A DNA stretch of 23,447 nt from Euryarchaeota archaeon UBA125 (GTDB taxonomy: Archaea > Thermoplasmatota > Poseidoniia > Poseidoniales > Thalassarchaeaceae). Shown piece after piece: positions 8,802-16,840 of the stretch. The notes under the pieces are model-generated. The model was not told the origin of the DNA. It saw nothing but the letters and a program-made list of their open reading frames with translations, and did not search any database. Position numbers and translations under genes: made by a program. Where the stretch lies: assembly GCA_002502625.1 (NCBI GenBank), contig DAPV01000009.1:1-23447 (forward strand), given 5' to 3'. Every line of letters begins with the position of its first letter. The first letter of the stretch is position 1.

Positions 8802-10013
8802 TCAATTTCCAGTAAGAAGTGTCCATGCTGCTTTCATTGACATTTTTCTAAATTCAGGAATTTCTTTCATCATTTTCATTCCCAAAGGAACTGGTTTCTC
8901 AATATCTCCTAACTCATTAATCATTTCAATTACTTCTGGTCTAGCGAAAACTGAAAAAATTTCGTCTAACTGTTCATCATCAACTTCAGTTAAGAATAGG
9001 TCGCGCAACTGTCTAGCTCTTCGATGATGCTTACGAATACTATCAACATGCTTAGCAACTTTAGATAATTTTCGTTCTGAAAAATCATTCTTTTCAAAAC
9101 ACTTAATCATATCAGGCAACATTAAATCTATTTGTTCAAACCCTGGACCTATACCACCTCCAGTGGTAGGTTTACATATTGCAGCAGCATCTCCAAACAG
9201 TAGAATTCTCTCTTTAGCGATATTCTTCAATACTCCTGCTGGAACAGGGCCGCAATATCGAGCGACTTCAGTAATACCTTCAAATCGATAAGCAAATTTT
9301 GAATCATTTATCAGATAATCATAGAGCATTTCGCATGATCTATCATCAACATCCTTTGTTCTAACCCACATCCCAATTCGATGTGTATCTCCATTAGGTA
9401 TAACCCATGAGAAGAGTCCAGGTGCAACATCATGTCCAGTATACATGTCTAATATTCCATCGAGTCCAGGATATCCAACAACTTCTGTTTGAAATCCAAT
9501 CATTGTTTCAGGTGGACGACCCAATTTAGCATGTCTTCTAACCCATGAGTGTGCTCCATCAGCTCCGCACAAAAGTTTGGCTTGGATTTGAATTAATTGA
9601 CCATCTTTTTCAACAGTACAAAGAATATGATTGGAAGTAGTTTTAGCGTCAGTGATGGTTGAGTTTAACCATAATTCAGTTCCGGCATCAATACCTTGTC
9701 TAACGACTGATTCATCAAACAACTTGCGACATACAACATGTTCACGTACTTGAGATGGATTACCAATCTGAATGTTTGTACCATTAGGAGAATGCATTCT
9801 AGCACCCCAAACGTCTGTTAATGTAGTATGTTCAAGACCAACTTTGACCATAGCGGATGGAGTAACTAAACCAGCGCATTGAAATGGTCGTCCAATTTCA
9901 TTATGTTCCTCTATCTGTAATACTGACAATTGAGAATTAGATAATTCTCTGCATAAATAACCGCCAATAGGGCCGGCTCCAACGACAAGGACGTCGTATT
10001 CAAGCACATCCAT
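8802..10013 (-). CDS. Geranylgeranyl reductase-family FAD-dependent oxidoreductase
   Basis: A 403-residue flavoprotein. The N-terminal Rossmann motif is VVGAGPIGG (Gly12-Gly18), followed by an acidic end of strand 2 (QIEEH). The family motif RPFQCAGLVTPSA follows, with its conserved Cys, and the second FAD motif LLFGDAAAICKPTTGGGIGPG is present. These are typical of geranylgeranyl reductases, which in archaea saturate the isoprenoid chains of membrane ether lipids and related isoprenoids, including quinone tails. No signal peptide or transmembrane helix is seen, so it is probably a peripheral membrane enzyme on the cytoplasmic side. It is co-directional with the topoisomerase (55 bp upstream) and the lipoprotein (39 bp downstream). 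The exact substrate cannot be told from the sequence: archaeal lipid, menaquinone or another prenyl chain are all possible. Confidence 0.88.
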   Translation of the reverse strand: MDVLEYDVLVVGAGPIGGYLCRELSNSQLSVLQIEEHNEIGRPFQCAGLVTPSAMVKVGLEHTTLTDVWGARMHSPNGTNIQIGNPSQVREHVVCRKLFDESVVRQGIDAGTELWLNSTITDAKTTSNHILCTVEKDGQLIQIQAKLLCGADGAHSWVRRHAKLGRPPETMIGFQTEVVGYPGLDGILDMYTGHDVAPGLFSWVIPNGDTHRIGMWVRTKDVDDRSCEMLYDYLINDSKFAYRFEGITEVARYCGPVPAGVLKNIAKERILLFGDAAAICKPTTGGGIGPGFEQIDLMLPDMIKCFEKNDFSERKLSKVAKHVDSIRKHHRRARQLRDLFLTEVDDEQLDEIFSVFARPEVIEMINELGDIEKPVPLGMKMMKEIPEFRKMSMKAAWTLLTGN

Positions 10014-10068
10014 GATAAATTGTAATAGTTCACTGGCATGAACCTTACTTCGCTATGAATGATTTTTT

Positions 10069-12813
10069 TTACTTCTTTGCAAATTTATATCCTACAGACT
10101 GATTTTTCTTCAAATACAAAATAGAGGTAAATGGATTTCCAGTTCGTTTAGATACAAAATCATCAAAAGGACCAATTTGACCCTTTTCAATCAAAATTTT
10201 TGCTTCATCTCTTGTAATTTCTCTACTAGACATCTCTCTAGTGATTTGGATTTTACATTCAGATCCGGAATTTTCAGGTTGAAAATATACTTCAGTTTCG
10301 ATAATTTCAACATTGGTCTTAGGACATATAGCCACTACACCTGGTTTAACTTCGAATTTCTTTGCATCAGCAGGAGCCTGCCTTGGTGGAAATTCAAATG
10401 CGACACGATTACCTTGTAAAACTAGATACGCACTAAATGGTCTATTACGTTTAGAAATAAAATCATCAATGAGTTCAGATTTACCATTTGTGAGTATAGT
10501 TTTAGCTTCATCAGGAGAAATTAATCGTTTACCCATCTCATTTTTCAGTCCTCGGAATTTACAATCTTCTACATCACATGTGTAGTTGAATTCTGTTATT
10601 CTAATGGACCCTGAATCACATAATGGGCATGAACATAATTCAACATCAGAAGTTGATGATGTAGTATCACCTGCACCTTTTGGAATTACTTTACCTTCAT
10701 CACTAAGCTCTACTGTAGCGTCATAGATATCTCCACTTTGTCGGAAAAATCCGTGTAAATCAACTAAAGTGCGAGCATTTAGTAATCTTGTAGCAGTTTG
10801 TCTATCAAACCAACGACCAGAGGTATCTTTCCAGAAAACAAATGAACATCCTGAATCGCGAGATATATTTTTCTCACACTGGTAAGCCATTGAATTCTCA
10901 TACACTTGTGCATCACAACATGGGCAATCACCAATTGGTGGTTCATTTTTATACAATTCATTTCGATCATATTCACGTATGTTTTCAACCATTTCAGTTG
11001 TTTGTTTGACAATGTTATCGATATATTGATCAACTGATTGATTACCATTTTGAACAGATTGAAGAGAGTATTCCATTTGACCAGTTAACTCTGCAGATGT
11101 AATCCATTCAACTGGTATTCTACGTAAAATATCGATAATTCGTATACCTTGTGATGAAACACTAATTGAACCATTACGAGAACGACGTAGGTATTTTCTT
11201 TGTTCGACTAAATTTTCAATTATGGATGATCTAGTTGCGGGTGTACCCAATCCTTTGTCTTTCATCAAATCTGCTATTTCATCATCTTCGATATTTTTAC
11301 CAGCAGTTTCCATTAGTGTCAATAAACTGTTTTCAGTTAATCTGTTAGGAGGTTTTGACATTTCCTCAGTGAATTCATATGAATTAAGGGAAGCATTACA
11401 AGGATTATTTGGCAATGACCCCCATCCCTCTGGAACATTATTTTTCTTGGATATTACAGCCCTCCAACCCGGTGTATCTAATTCTTCAACTACTTTAACA
11501 AATAATTGTCCTTCAACATCTGCAATTCTCTTAGTTACTTTCCATTCAGCGTTACTATACCATGAAGCAAGAAAATTTCTTACTATTAAATCGTATAATT
11601 TCTTATGATCGCCACTAAGTGATTCCGGAGGTACATTTCCGTTTGGTATAATGGCAAAATGGTCATCAACCTTACTAGTATTGAAATTTCTATTCGCATT
11701 CATAAGACCATTTTCAGATATATTGTTGGCTAATTCTGAATATTCAGATTGTTGTGAAATACTATCTATAATTTTGTTGACTTCATCTTTCATGTCATCT
11801 GGTAAATGTTTTGAACGTGTGCGAGGATATGTAATAATTTTGAATTTATCATAAAGGTCTTGAGCTACAGAATCATTTCTTTTGGATGTCCAATTCCATA
11901 GTGAAATTGATTTTTTTTGTAAACTAGTTAAATCGAAATTCATTGGGGGTTTTTCTTTCCTAATTCTACTTGTATCTGTAACTTCAGTGTTTCCAGATGA
12001 AATGGCTTTTTCAACTATTTCCTTCTCTTCAGCATCGACTATTCTATGAGATTTCTTCTCAGGGTCAGATGGATCGTCTTTATGCCCGTTTCTTTCCCAT
12101 CTAGCAGTCCACTTCGCATCACCAACAGAAAATGTAGCATTGAGTTGCCAAAAAGGTACTGGCACATAAGATAGAATTTTTAATTCATGATCTACAACTA
12201 GTGCTAATGTTGGTGTCTGAACTCTACCTAAAGAATTACTAGTCTTTTCTCTCTTATTTTTAGGTAGACGTATGTTGGCTACTCTTGAACCATTCATGCC
12301 GATAATCCAATCTGCGTGACTTCTAGCAAAGGCAGCATCGCTCAATGACTGATATTGGTCACCTGATTTACGATCATTATACGCTTTCAATAGTGAATCA
12401 TCAGTCATAGATTGCATCCACATTCTAGAAATTGGGATATCAATACCTGAGTACTGAATTATAGATCTGAAAATTAATTCCCCTTCTCTCGCTGCATCAC
12501 ATGCATTGACGATTTCTGTAACGGATTTATCTTTGAGTAACTTGAGGATTGCATTAAGTTGTTTCTTAGTATATTGTTTCGGTTTTAGATCAAATGATTC
12601 AGGTACAAATGGAAGAGAATCGAGAGATTTCCTCCAATCCTTTAATTCAGAATTATATTCATCAGGGGATTTTAGTTCTAACAAATGACCTACTGCCCAA
12701 GTGATAATTATTTCATCACTATGCCAATGTGTTTCTTTTTTATCTTTAATATCTAGAACATTTGCCAAATCATTAGCGACACTGGGTTTCTCTGCAATGA
12801 TGACTATGGACAT
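10069..12813 (-). CDS. topB: Type IA DNA topoisomerase III, bacterial TopB-like
   Basis: A 914-residue topoisomerase that relaxes negatively supercoiled DNA and decatenates through a 5'-phosphotyrosine link. The TOPRIM domain begins VIIAEKPSVAN and contains DAAREGELIFR; LGRVQTPTLALVV and the active-site ITYPRT follow, with Tyr329 catalytic. The C-terminus has two Cys4-like zinc ribbons (Cys630/632/633/646/656 and Cys727/729/732/746/751) and topoisomerase C-terminal repeats at about 761-813 and 862-914; a more diverged copy follows the first ribbon. This tail and the N-terminal wording resemble bacterial (Firmicutes-type) TopB more than typical archaeal enzymes, so past transfer is plausible. 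I chose ATG 12813; a longer frame from TTG 12828 adds five residues before the conserved MSIVII start. The next gene downstream, 55 bp away, is the geranylgeranyl reductase. Confidence 0.92.
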   Translation of the reverse strand: MSIVIIAEKPSVANDLANVLDIKDKKETHWHSDEIIITWAVGHLLELKSPDEYNSELKDWRKSLDSLPFVPESFDLKPKQYTKKQLNAILKLLKDKSVTEIVNACDAAREGELIFRSIIQYSGIDIPISRMWMQSMTDDSLLKAYNDRKSGDQYQSLSDAAFARSHADWIIGMNGSRVANIRLPKNKREKTSNSLGRVQTPTLALVVDHELKILSYVPVPFWQLNATFSVGDAKWTARWERNGHKDDPSDPEKKSHRIVDAEEKEIVEKAISSGNTEVTDTSRIRKEKPPMNFDLTSLQKKSISLWNWTSKRNDSVAQDLYDKFKIITYPRTRSKHLPDDMKDEVNKIIDSISQQSEYSELANNISENGLMNANRNFNTSKVDDHFAIIPNGNVPPESLSGDHKKLYDLIVRNFLASWYSNAEWKVTKRIADVEGQLFVKVVEELDTPGWRAVISKKNNVPEGWGSLPNNPCNASLNSYEFTEEMSKPPNRLTENSLLTLMETAGKNIEDDEIADLMKDKGLGTPATRSSIIENLVEQRKYLRRSRNGSISVSSQGIRIIDILRRIPVEWITSAELTGQMEYSLQSVQNGNQSVDQYIDNIVKQTTEMVENIREYDRNELYKNEPPIGDCPCCDAQVYENSMAYQCEKNISRDSGCSFVFWKDTSGRWFDRQTATRLLNARTLVDLHGFFRQSGDIYDATVELSDEGKVIPKGAGDTTSSTSDVELCSCPLCDSGSIRITEFNYTCDVEDCKFRGLKNEMGKRLISPDEAKTILTNGKSELIDDFISKRNRPFSAYLVLQGNRVAFEFPPRQAPADAKKFEVKPGVVAICPKTNVEIIETEVYFQPENSGSECKIQITREMSSREITRDEAKILIEKGQIGPFDDFVSKRTGNPFTSILYLKKNQSVGYKFAKK

Positions 12814-12892
12814 TGGTTCAACGGCCAACTCGACGATACTTGAACCCTCCTTACTTGGAATTTATGTAATGATTAATTGAAATGTATACATT

Positions 12893-13324
12893 TCATTCAG
12901 TTGAGTGTTTCATAATATATTCTCTATTTTTATTTTCATCCCATGCTTCTTCAGATCCGGGACCACCACATCCTACACATCCTGGATATCCAGCATGTAT
13001 CAATTCACGAATAATTTTATCTAATTCATCCCATTTATCAAATATATTATCTGTAGGAATGTATACTGAAGTTAAATCATCGATAATTTCTCCACCTACT
13101 TGACCAATTAGTATATCATTTGAGTACAAAAGAATAGATTCTTGAACATTAATTGATTGTAAAATTTCAGAGAATTGTGAGGGTGCATTGTCATTGAAAT
13201 AAAGATGTAATGAAAGAATTTTGTCTGATATTATTGTTGGTGATTGAGTAAATATTTCAGAATGTCTAAGAAATCTTCGAGCCCATTCTCGCATTGCTAG
13301 ATCGAGTTGATTGAACGGCTCCAT
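12893..13324 (-). CDS. Hypothetical protein with C-terminal GCVGCGGPG motif
   Basis: A 143-residue protein that I do not recognise. The N-terminal half is amphipathic (NQLDLAMREWARRFLRH). The middle is a mix of short beta strands and acidic loops. The C-terminus has a CxxC pair within YPGCVGCGGPGSEEAW, then a charged tail. No signal peptide or transmembrane helix is seen. The CxxC with flanking glycines could bind a metal or act as a redox pair, but this is inference. The start is the ATG at 13322-13324; a stop lies 27 bases further upstream in the same frame, so no much longer version exists. It is divergent from pyrD (53 bp between starts) and lies 79 bp upstream of topB on the same strand. 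Confidence 0.65.
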   Translation of the reverse strand: MEPFNQLDLAMREWARRFLRHSEIFTQSPTIISDKILSLHLYFNDNAPSQFSEILQSINVQESILLYSNDILIGQVGGEIIDDLTSVYIPTDNIFDKWDELDKIIRELIHAGYPGCVGCGGPGSEEAWDENKNREYIMKHSTE

Positions 13325-13377
13325 GAAGTCCGATGGAGGGCAACACTTGAATCATGTCGTCATAGCCACCAATATGA

Positions 13378-14487
13378 ATGGGACTAATATGGAGGATTTT
13401 GGCTCCACGAATAATGTCTGTAATTCCTTTAAGTTCTGAATCTTTACATTCGATAGCAATGTATCGACTACGTACTAGGTGTCGATATATTCCTGGATAT
13501 CGAAGTATATTGAAAAAATTATTTTCATCACCATCAATTAAATCTTCTATTTTTGACATCGACTTTGATAATCCAGTTGGACTAGCAGCTGGAATGGATA
13601 AAAAAGGAGAGAACATCCCTAATTGGGAATATTTAGGATTCGGTTGGATTGAAATCGGTGGTATTACGTTACATGAACAAGATGGCAATGCTAAGCCTAG
13701 AATGTTCAGAAGTAACAAACACAAAGCTCTAATCAATAGAATGGGATTTAACAATCCCGGTTCTGTTAAAACAGCAGAGAGATTAAAGATTCAGAAATCT
13801 AAAAAATGGGCAAATATTCCAGTAGGAGTTAACTTAGGAAAGAGTAAGATTACTCCTAATGAATCTGCTGAAGATGACTATTCAGGAACTCTAGAACGAT
13901 TGTGGAAATATTGTGATTTATTCGTAATCAATGTATCTAGCCCGAACACACCCAATCTTAGAGAATTACAAGAAAATTCTCAGTTAGATAAAATTCTAAA
14001 ATCTTGTAACGCAGTAAATTTAGAAATGTCAATACAAGAAAATTCCAAACCAAAACCTATTCTTGTCAAAGTGTCTCCAGATTTGTCTGATGAACAAATT
14101 ATGGCTGTAGCAGATACCGCATTAGCAAATAATTGCGCAGGTATTGTAGCAACTAACACTACAACCTCACGTCCTAGTGAAGATAAGATAATGAAGGAAA
14201 ACGGAGGATTGTCTGGCGATCCATTACAACAACGATCTACTGAAGTTATTCATTTGTTATTTGATCACACCAATGGTAATTTGCCCATAATTGGAGTCGG
14301 TGGAATATCTGATGTTGAATCTGCTTGGGAAAAAATTGGTGCAGGTGCTAGTCTATTGCAATTATACAGCGCCCTAATATTTGAAGGACCATCGGTAGCT
14401 AAAACTATCAATAAAGGTTTGATTAGTAAATTGAAAGAACATGGATACGATAATCTAACAGATGCTGTTGGACATTCACATAAATGA
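13378..14487 (+). CDS. pyrD: Dihydroorotate dehydrogenase, class 2 (quinone-dependent)
   Basis: A 369-residue FMN enzyme that oxidises dihydroorotate to orotate in pyrimidine synthesis. The N-terminal helical extension (about residues 1-55) is typical of class 2 enzymes, which dock on the membrane and reduce quinone. Motifs in order: NPVGLAAGMDKKGE (FMN and substrate site), EIGGITLHEQDGNAKPRMFR, NRMGFNNPG, GVNLGKSK, VINVSSPNTPNLRELQ with the catalytic Ser at 188 (class 1 enzymes have Cys here), PILVKVSPDL, ATNTTTSRP, GGLSGDPL and IGVGGISD. The start at ATG 13378 is supported because the in-frame codon just upstream is a stop. A long reverse-strand frame over its 5' end is a shadow. Using quinone as acceptor agrees with the MqnC-like gene in the same window. 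Confidence 0.95.
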   Translation: MGLIWRILAPRIMSVIPLSSESLHSIAMYRLRTRCRYIPGYRSILKKLFSSPSIKSSIFDIDFDNPVGLAAGMDKKGENIPNWEYLGFGWIEIGGITLHEQDGNAKPRMFRSNKHKALINRMGFNNPGSVKTAERLKIQKSKKWANIPVGVNLGKSKITPNESAEDDYSGTLERLWKYCDLFVINVSSPNTPNLRELQENSQLDKILKSCNAVNLEMSIQENSKPKPILVKVSPDLSDEQIMAVADTALANNCAGIVATNTTTSRPSEDKIMKENGGLSGDPLQQRSTEVIHLLFDHTNGNLPIIGVGGISDVESAWEKIGAGASLLQLYSALIFEGPSVAKTINKGLISKLKEHGYDNLTDAVGHSHK

Positions 14488-14494
14488 ACAAATA

Positions 14495-14508
14495 TTGAGA
14501 AATCTCAA
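14495..14508. repeat. Short palindrome between pyrD and ccmE
   Basis: TTGAGA-AA-TCTCAA is a perfect 6-bp inverted repeat with a 2-base centre, in the 45-bp gap between pyrD and the CcmE-like gene. It lacks a following T-tract, so it could be a protein-binding site, a small hairpin or chance in AT-rich DNA. Confidence 0.3.
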
Positions 14509-14532
14509 GAACAATGTGTTTTACGGTAAACT

Positions 14533-14931
14533 ATGGCCTTAACCCGGCTAGGTAGATTGCTAGTCGTCGGCATAGTCCTGACATTATTCATGGTAATGAT
14601 GTCAATTACAATTCAGCCAGTTCCTCAATACAGTATTGATGAGATTATGGATAATTCTGAAACTCATTTAGGTGAGCGAATTCATATTCGTGGTACAATA
14701 GTCAATGGAACCCTTAATGATGATACTTTGGTTACGTTGGTTGGAATTGAAGATACATTGAAAGTAGATATTTCTGGATTAGCCATACCTGTAGGATTCG
14801 AAGAAGGCAAGATGGTATCTGTTAAGGGAGTTCTCAAAATTGTCGATGATTCATTTGTGATAAGGGCAGATGAAATTCAAACAGGATGTCCAAGTAAATA
14901 TGACCCATCCAATTCTGAATCATCGAATTAA
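14533..14931 (+). CDS. ccmE: CcmE-like haem chaperone with CxxxY site
   Basis: A 132-residue membrane-anchored OB-fold protein. A single N-terminal transmembrane segment (about residues 8-26) is followed by a small beta domain with RIHIRGTIVNGTL, LVTLVGIEDTLKVDISG, PVGFEEGKMVSVKGVL and FVIRADEIQTGCPSKYDP. This order matches CcmE, which holds haem covalently outside the membrane before transfer to c-type cytochromes. Classical CcmE binds haem through His in HxxxY; here the equivalent is Cys119 in Cys-Pro-Ser-Lys-Tyr123. CxxxY variants are known from archaea and some Desulfovibrio. No other Ccm genes are visible in the window. It lies 45 bp after pyrD and directly before the SRP RNA. An unrelated OB-fold membrane protein is the main alternative. 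Confidence 0.8.
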   Translation: MALTRLGRLLVVGIVLTLFMVMMSITIQPVPQYSIDEIMDNSETHLGERIHIRGTIVNGTLNDDTLVTLVGIEDTLKVDISGLAIPVGFEEGKMVSVKGVLKIVDDSFVIRADEIQTGCPSKYDPSNSESSN

Positions 14932-14950
14932 CATCCGTCGGATTGATATG

Positions 14951-15275
14951 GGGTCATGCTAACGAAACGCTGGGCTAGGAGGGAAGATGACGTGTCCTGT
15001 TTTCCACAAATCGTCAATAATGGTGGTCCGAAGTCTGAGGGCGGCACAAACGAACCGTCGGTAATGTTTGGGGGGACGGCGATGCTTCGACCCCGAGAGA
15101 TCCAGGTTGGCCAGACCCACATCCGGAGGGATGTGGAAATGGCATTCACCCGGGAACCAGGTCAGGCGCGGAAGCGAACAGCCCGACTGGGAGCTATGGA
15201 TGCCTCGGGATTCCGGAGCGGAGAAACCCCGAGTAATTACTGAAGGCTACGCGTGTCCACCGATGACGTGCCCAC
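14951..15275 (+). ncRNA. ffs: Signal recognition particle RNA (7S RNA), archaeal type
   Basis: The gap after the CcmE-like gene is visibly GC-richer than its surroundings and folds as an SRP RNA, the scaffold for SRP54/SRP19 in co-translational targeting. The Alu-domain start GGGCTAGG is at 14972-14979. Helix 6 is a perfect 8-bp stem, CCACATCC/GGATGTGG (15117-15136), closed by a GGAG (GNAR) tetraloop at 15125-15128 for SRP19. Helix 8 holds the conserved GTCAGG ... ACAGCC internal loop around a GGAA tetraloop at 15170-15173, the SRP54 site. Helix 5 pairs CCCGAG (15092-15097) with CTCGGG (15204-15209), and ATCC with GGAT. Helix 1 appears to pair GGGTCAT near 14951 with ATGAC near 15262, setting the approximate ends. 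Two short reading frames inside it are not genes. The 3' end meets the stop of the convergent archease gene. Confidence 0.93.
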
Positions 15276-15745
15276 TACAAATCAAATACTACTGAAGCGA
15301 ACCACCCAGGTCCGATCATTTCAGGTACTCCATCAATGCTATCTATTGATTCATTTTCATTAATTTGAGTAAATTCAAGTGAATGTCTTGTCACTGCCTT
15401 TACTTCAACATCTCTTTCGATTAGGTTTGAGTCTGCATAAGTAAAAACAATTTGAACATCATCATCCAGTATCATAGTTTTTGATTGAATAATCCACCTA
15501 TTGTGAACTTCTGATAAATAGAGTACTTCTTCTAATATTCTAACAATTAATCTATCGAATGATCTATCTATTGGGTGATTCCATTCTATTTCACCAATTA
15601 TTAAATTTTCATCAAATACTGTGTCAGAATTTGATAACACTATATTCTGCATTCCATGAATAACTTCGTCGATTAAATGTGATGGACTATTAGCAAACGC
15701 TCGTATGCCAACATCAGCAGTAGTTGGCCATAGCCACCAACTCAT
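15275..15745 (-). CDS. Archease (RtcB tRNA ligase activator)
   Basis: A 156-residue archease. In archaea it activates the RtcB ligase, which joins tRNA halves after intron removal, by promoting guanylylation and multiple turnover. The family pattern is clear: an N-terminal TTADVGIRAF (usual HTADVGI, with His replaced by Thr here) containing the metal-binding Asp11; LIVRILEEVLYLSE in the middle; DVEVKAVTRHSLEF; and a terminal WFASVVFDL with the conserved C-terminal Asp155. Length is typical. The start ATG 15743-15745 follows a GGTGAT Shine-Dalgarno that overlaps the kinase stop codon upstream, with only 4 bp between the genes, so translation is probably coupled. RtcB itself is not in the window, but EndA, which makes its substrates, is encoded about 2 kb away on the other strand. 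Confidence 0.9.
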   Translation of the reverse strand: MSWWLWPTTADVGIRAFANSPSHLIDEVIHGMQNIVLSNSDTVFDENLIIGEIEWNHPIDRSFDRLIVRILEEVLYLSEVHNRWIIQSKTMILDDDVQIVFTYADSNLIERDVEVKAVTRHSLEFTQINENESIDSIDGVPEMIGPGWFASVVFDL

Positions 15746-15748
15746 TTA

Positions 15749-15754
15749 ATCACC
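15749..15754 (-). promoter_or_regulatory. Shine-Dalgarno site of archease gene
   Basis: GGTGAT on the minus strand lies 3 nt before the archease ATG and overlaps the TGA stop of the upstream kinase gene, suggesting translational coupling. Confidence 0.55.
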
Positions 15755-16811
15755 GATTACTTATTTGGAATTGCCATTTAACTTCATCAAGCCAGTCAGC
15801 CAATATATCTTTAGAAACAAATTCTCGACTAGCCTCAGCACCGAGTATAACTTCACACGCTGAATGTGCTAGACAAGCAGCATCTGTTAATGATGCACCG
15901 CTAACCAATGCATGTGCCAGTGCTGTGGCAGCAGCATCATGCAATCCTAGTTGCTGTCTCGGTTCAATTACTCTGCATGGATGATGTTCATAATCTCCAT
16001 TTTTAAGATATAATTGAGTACCATGCACACCCCCAATTACTAACATTGCCTTCCAACCATATGTCTCGAAAAGATGATTACGAGTCTCTTCTAAACTAGT
16101 TAAAAGTTGACGCTTCATAATCAATTCAATGCCTCTCATTTCGAACAATGCGATATCTGCATTCATCGCCTTACCAAGACTACTTAATTTGGGATCAATA
16201 ATAGTATGAATATCAGATGCATTTGCAGCATTGATGAGTTTTGATGCAACATTTTCAGATATTACACCATTATCATAGTCAGAAATAATTAGTGCACCTG
16301 CACCATGTAAATCACTGATAGCAGATTCCAAAATTTTATTGGAATCATTTTCATTTATGGGTGATTTGCCTCCTGAGTCTGTTTGCAATAACATTTGCCT
16401 TCGATCTAGTAATCCTCGTCTACTAGCAATGTATCTAGTCTTGACGAGTGTAGTTTGTTCATCAATTGTTAGAATACGTGATGTATCAATACCAGATTGA
16501 TTAAGAATTTGAATGATTGATTGACCAGCCTCATCATTTCCAATAGCACTATGGAATCGAGTGTTAGTTCCAAATCCATTCAATGATTGTGCAATATGAG
16601 CAGAAGCTCCAGGTGATTGATTTGTATGAATTACTCTTAATGCTGGAGCTGGTGCAGTAGTGGCCAATGTTTCAGCTTCACCAGTAACAAATCTATCTAA
16701 CATCACATCGCCAACTAAGGTAATATGGGTCTCAGGAGTTATCTCTAGTAATGAACGGATTCTCTCTAGTCGATTAAGATGTTCAATTTCAAATTCATCC
16801 ATCCCTCTCAT
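15750..16811 (-). CDS. PfkB-family sugar kinase, heptose-7-phosphate kinase (RfaE/HldE)-like
   Basis: A 353-residue ribokinase-fold protein. After a 30-residue N-terminal helix comes VGDVMLDRFVTGEAETLA, close to the GDVMLDRYWYG opening of the heptose kinase HldE/RfaE. Next are the glycine-rich substrate region (NQSPGASAHIAQSLNGFG), AIGNDEAGQSI, KTRYIASRR, LIISDYDNGVIS and DPKLSSLGKAMNAD. The C-terminal active-site signature is normally GAGD; here it is GLHD (residues 289-292), keeping the catalytic Asp292 but altering the anion-hole residues. I infer phosphorylation of a sugar phosphate, perhaps for nucleotide-activated heptose or a surface glycan, but the substrate is unknown and the altered signature may mean reduced or changed activity. 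ATG 16800-16802 (Met4) is an alternative start. It sits between a wHTH regulator (29 bp) and archease (4 bp). Confidence 0.82.
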   Translation of the reverse strand: MRGMDEFEIEHLNRLERIRSLLEITPETHITLVGDVMLDRFVTGEAETLATTAPAPALRVIHTNQSPGASAHIAQSLNGFGTNTRFHSAIGNDEAGQSIIQILNQSGIDTSRILTIDEQTTLVKTRYIASRRGLLDRRQMLLQTDSGGKSPINENDSNKILESAISDLHGAGALIISDYDNGVISENVASKLINAANASDIHTIIDPKLSSLGKAMNADIALFEMRGIELIMKRQLLTSLEETRNHLFETYGWKAMLVIGGVHGTQLYLKNGDYEHHPCRVIEPRQQLGLHDAAATALAHALVSGASLTDAACLAHSACEVILGAEASREFVSKDILADWLDEVKWQFQISNR

Positions 16812-16840
16812 GTGACCACTAGTCAGCGCTATGGGTGTGC

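Noticed and set aside
10028..10043. GTTCA-N6-TGAAC inverted repeat upstream of the geranylgeranyl reductase
   Set aside because: Short and AT-rich; expected by chance and with no regulator next to it.
12814..12828. TTG-initiated 5-residue extension of the topoisomerase
   Set aside because: The family's conserved N-terminus begins at the ATG at 12811-12813.
13266..13754. A 162-codon reverse-strand frame over the start of pyrD
   Set aside because: It overlaps both the conserved class 2 PyrD N-terminus and the small unknown gene, and its translation shows no family motif; it is a shadow frame.
14956..15295. Short reading frames in the GC-rich region after ccmE
   Set aside because: They lie inside the SRP RNA, whose helix 6 and helix 8 features explain the sequence.
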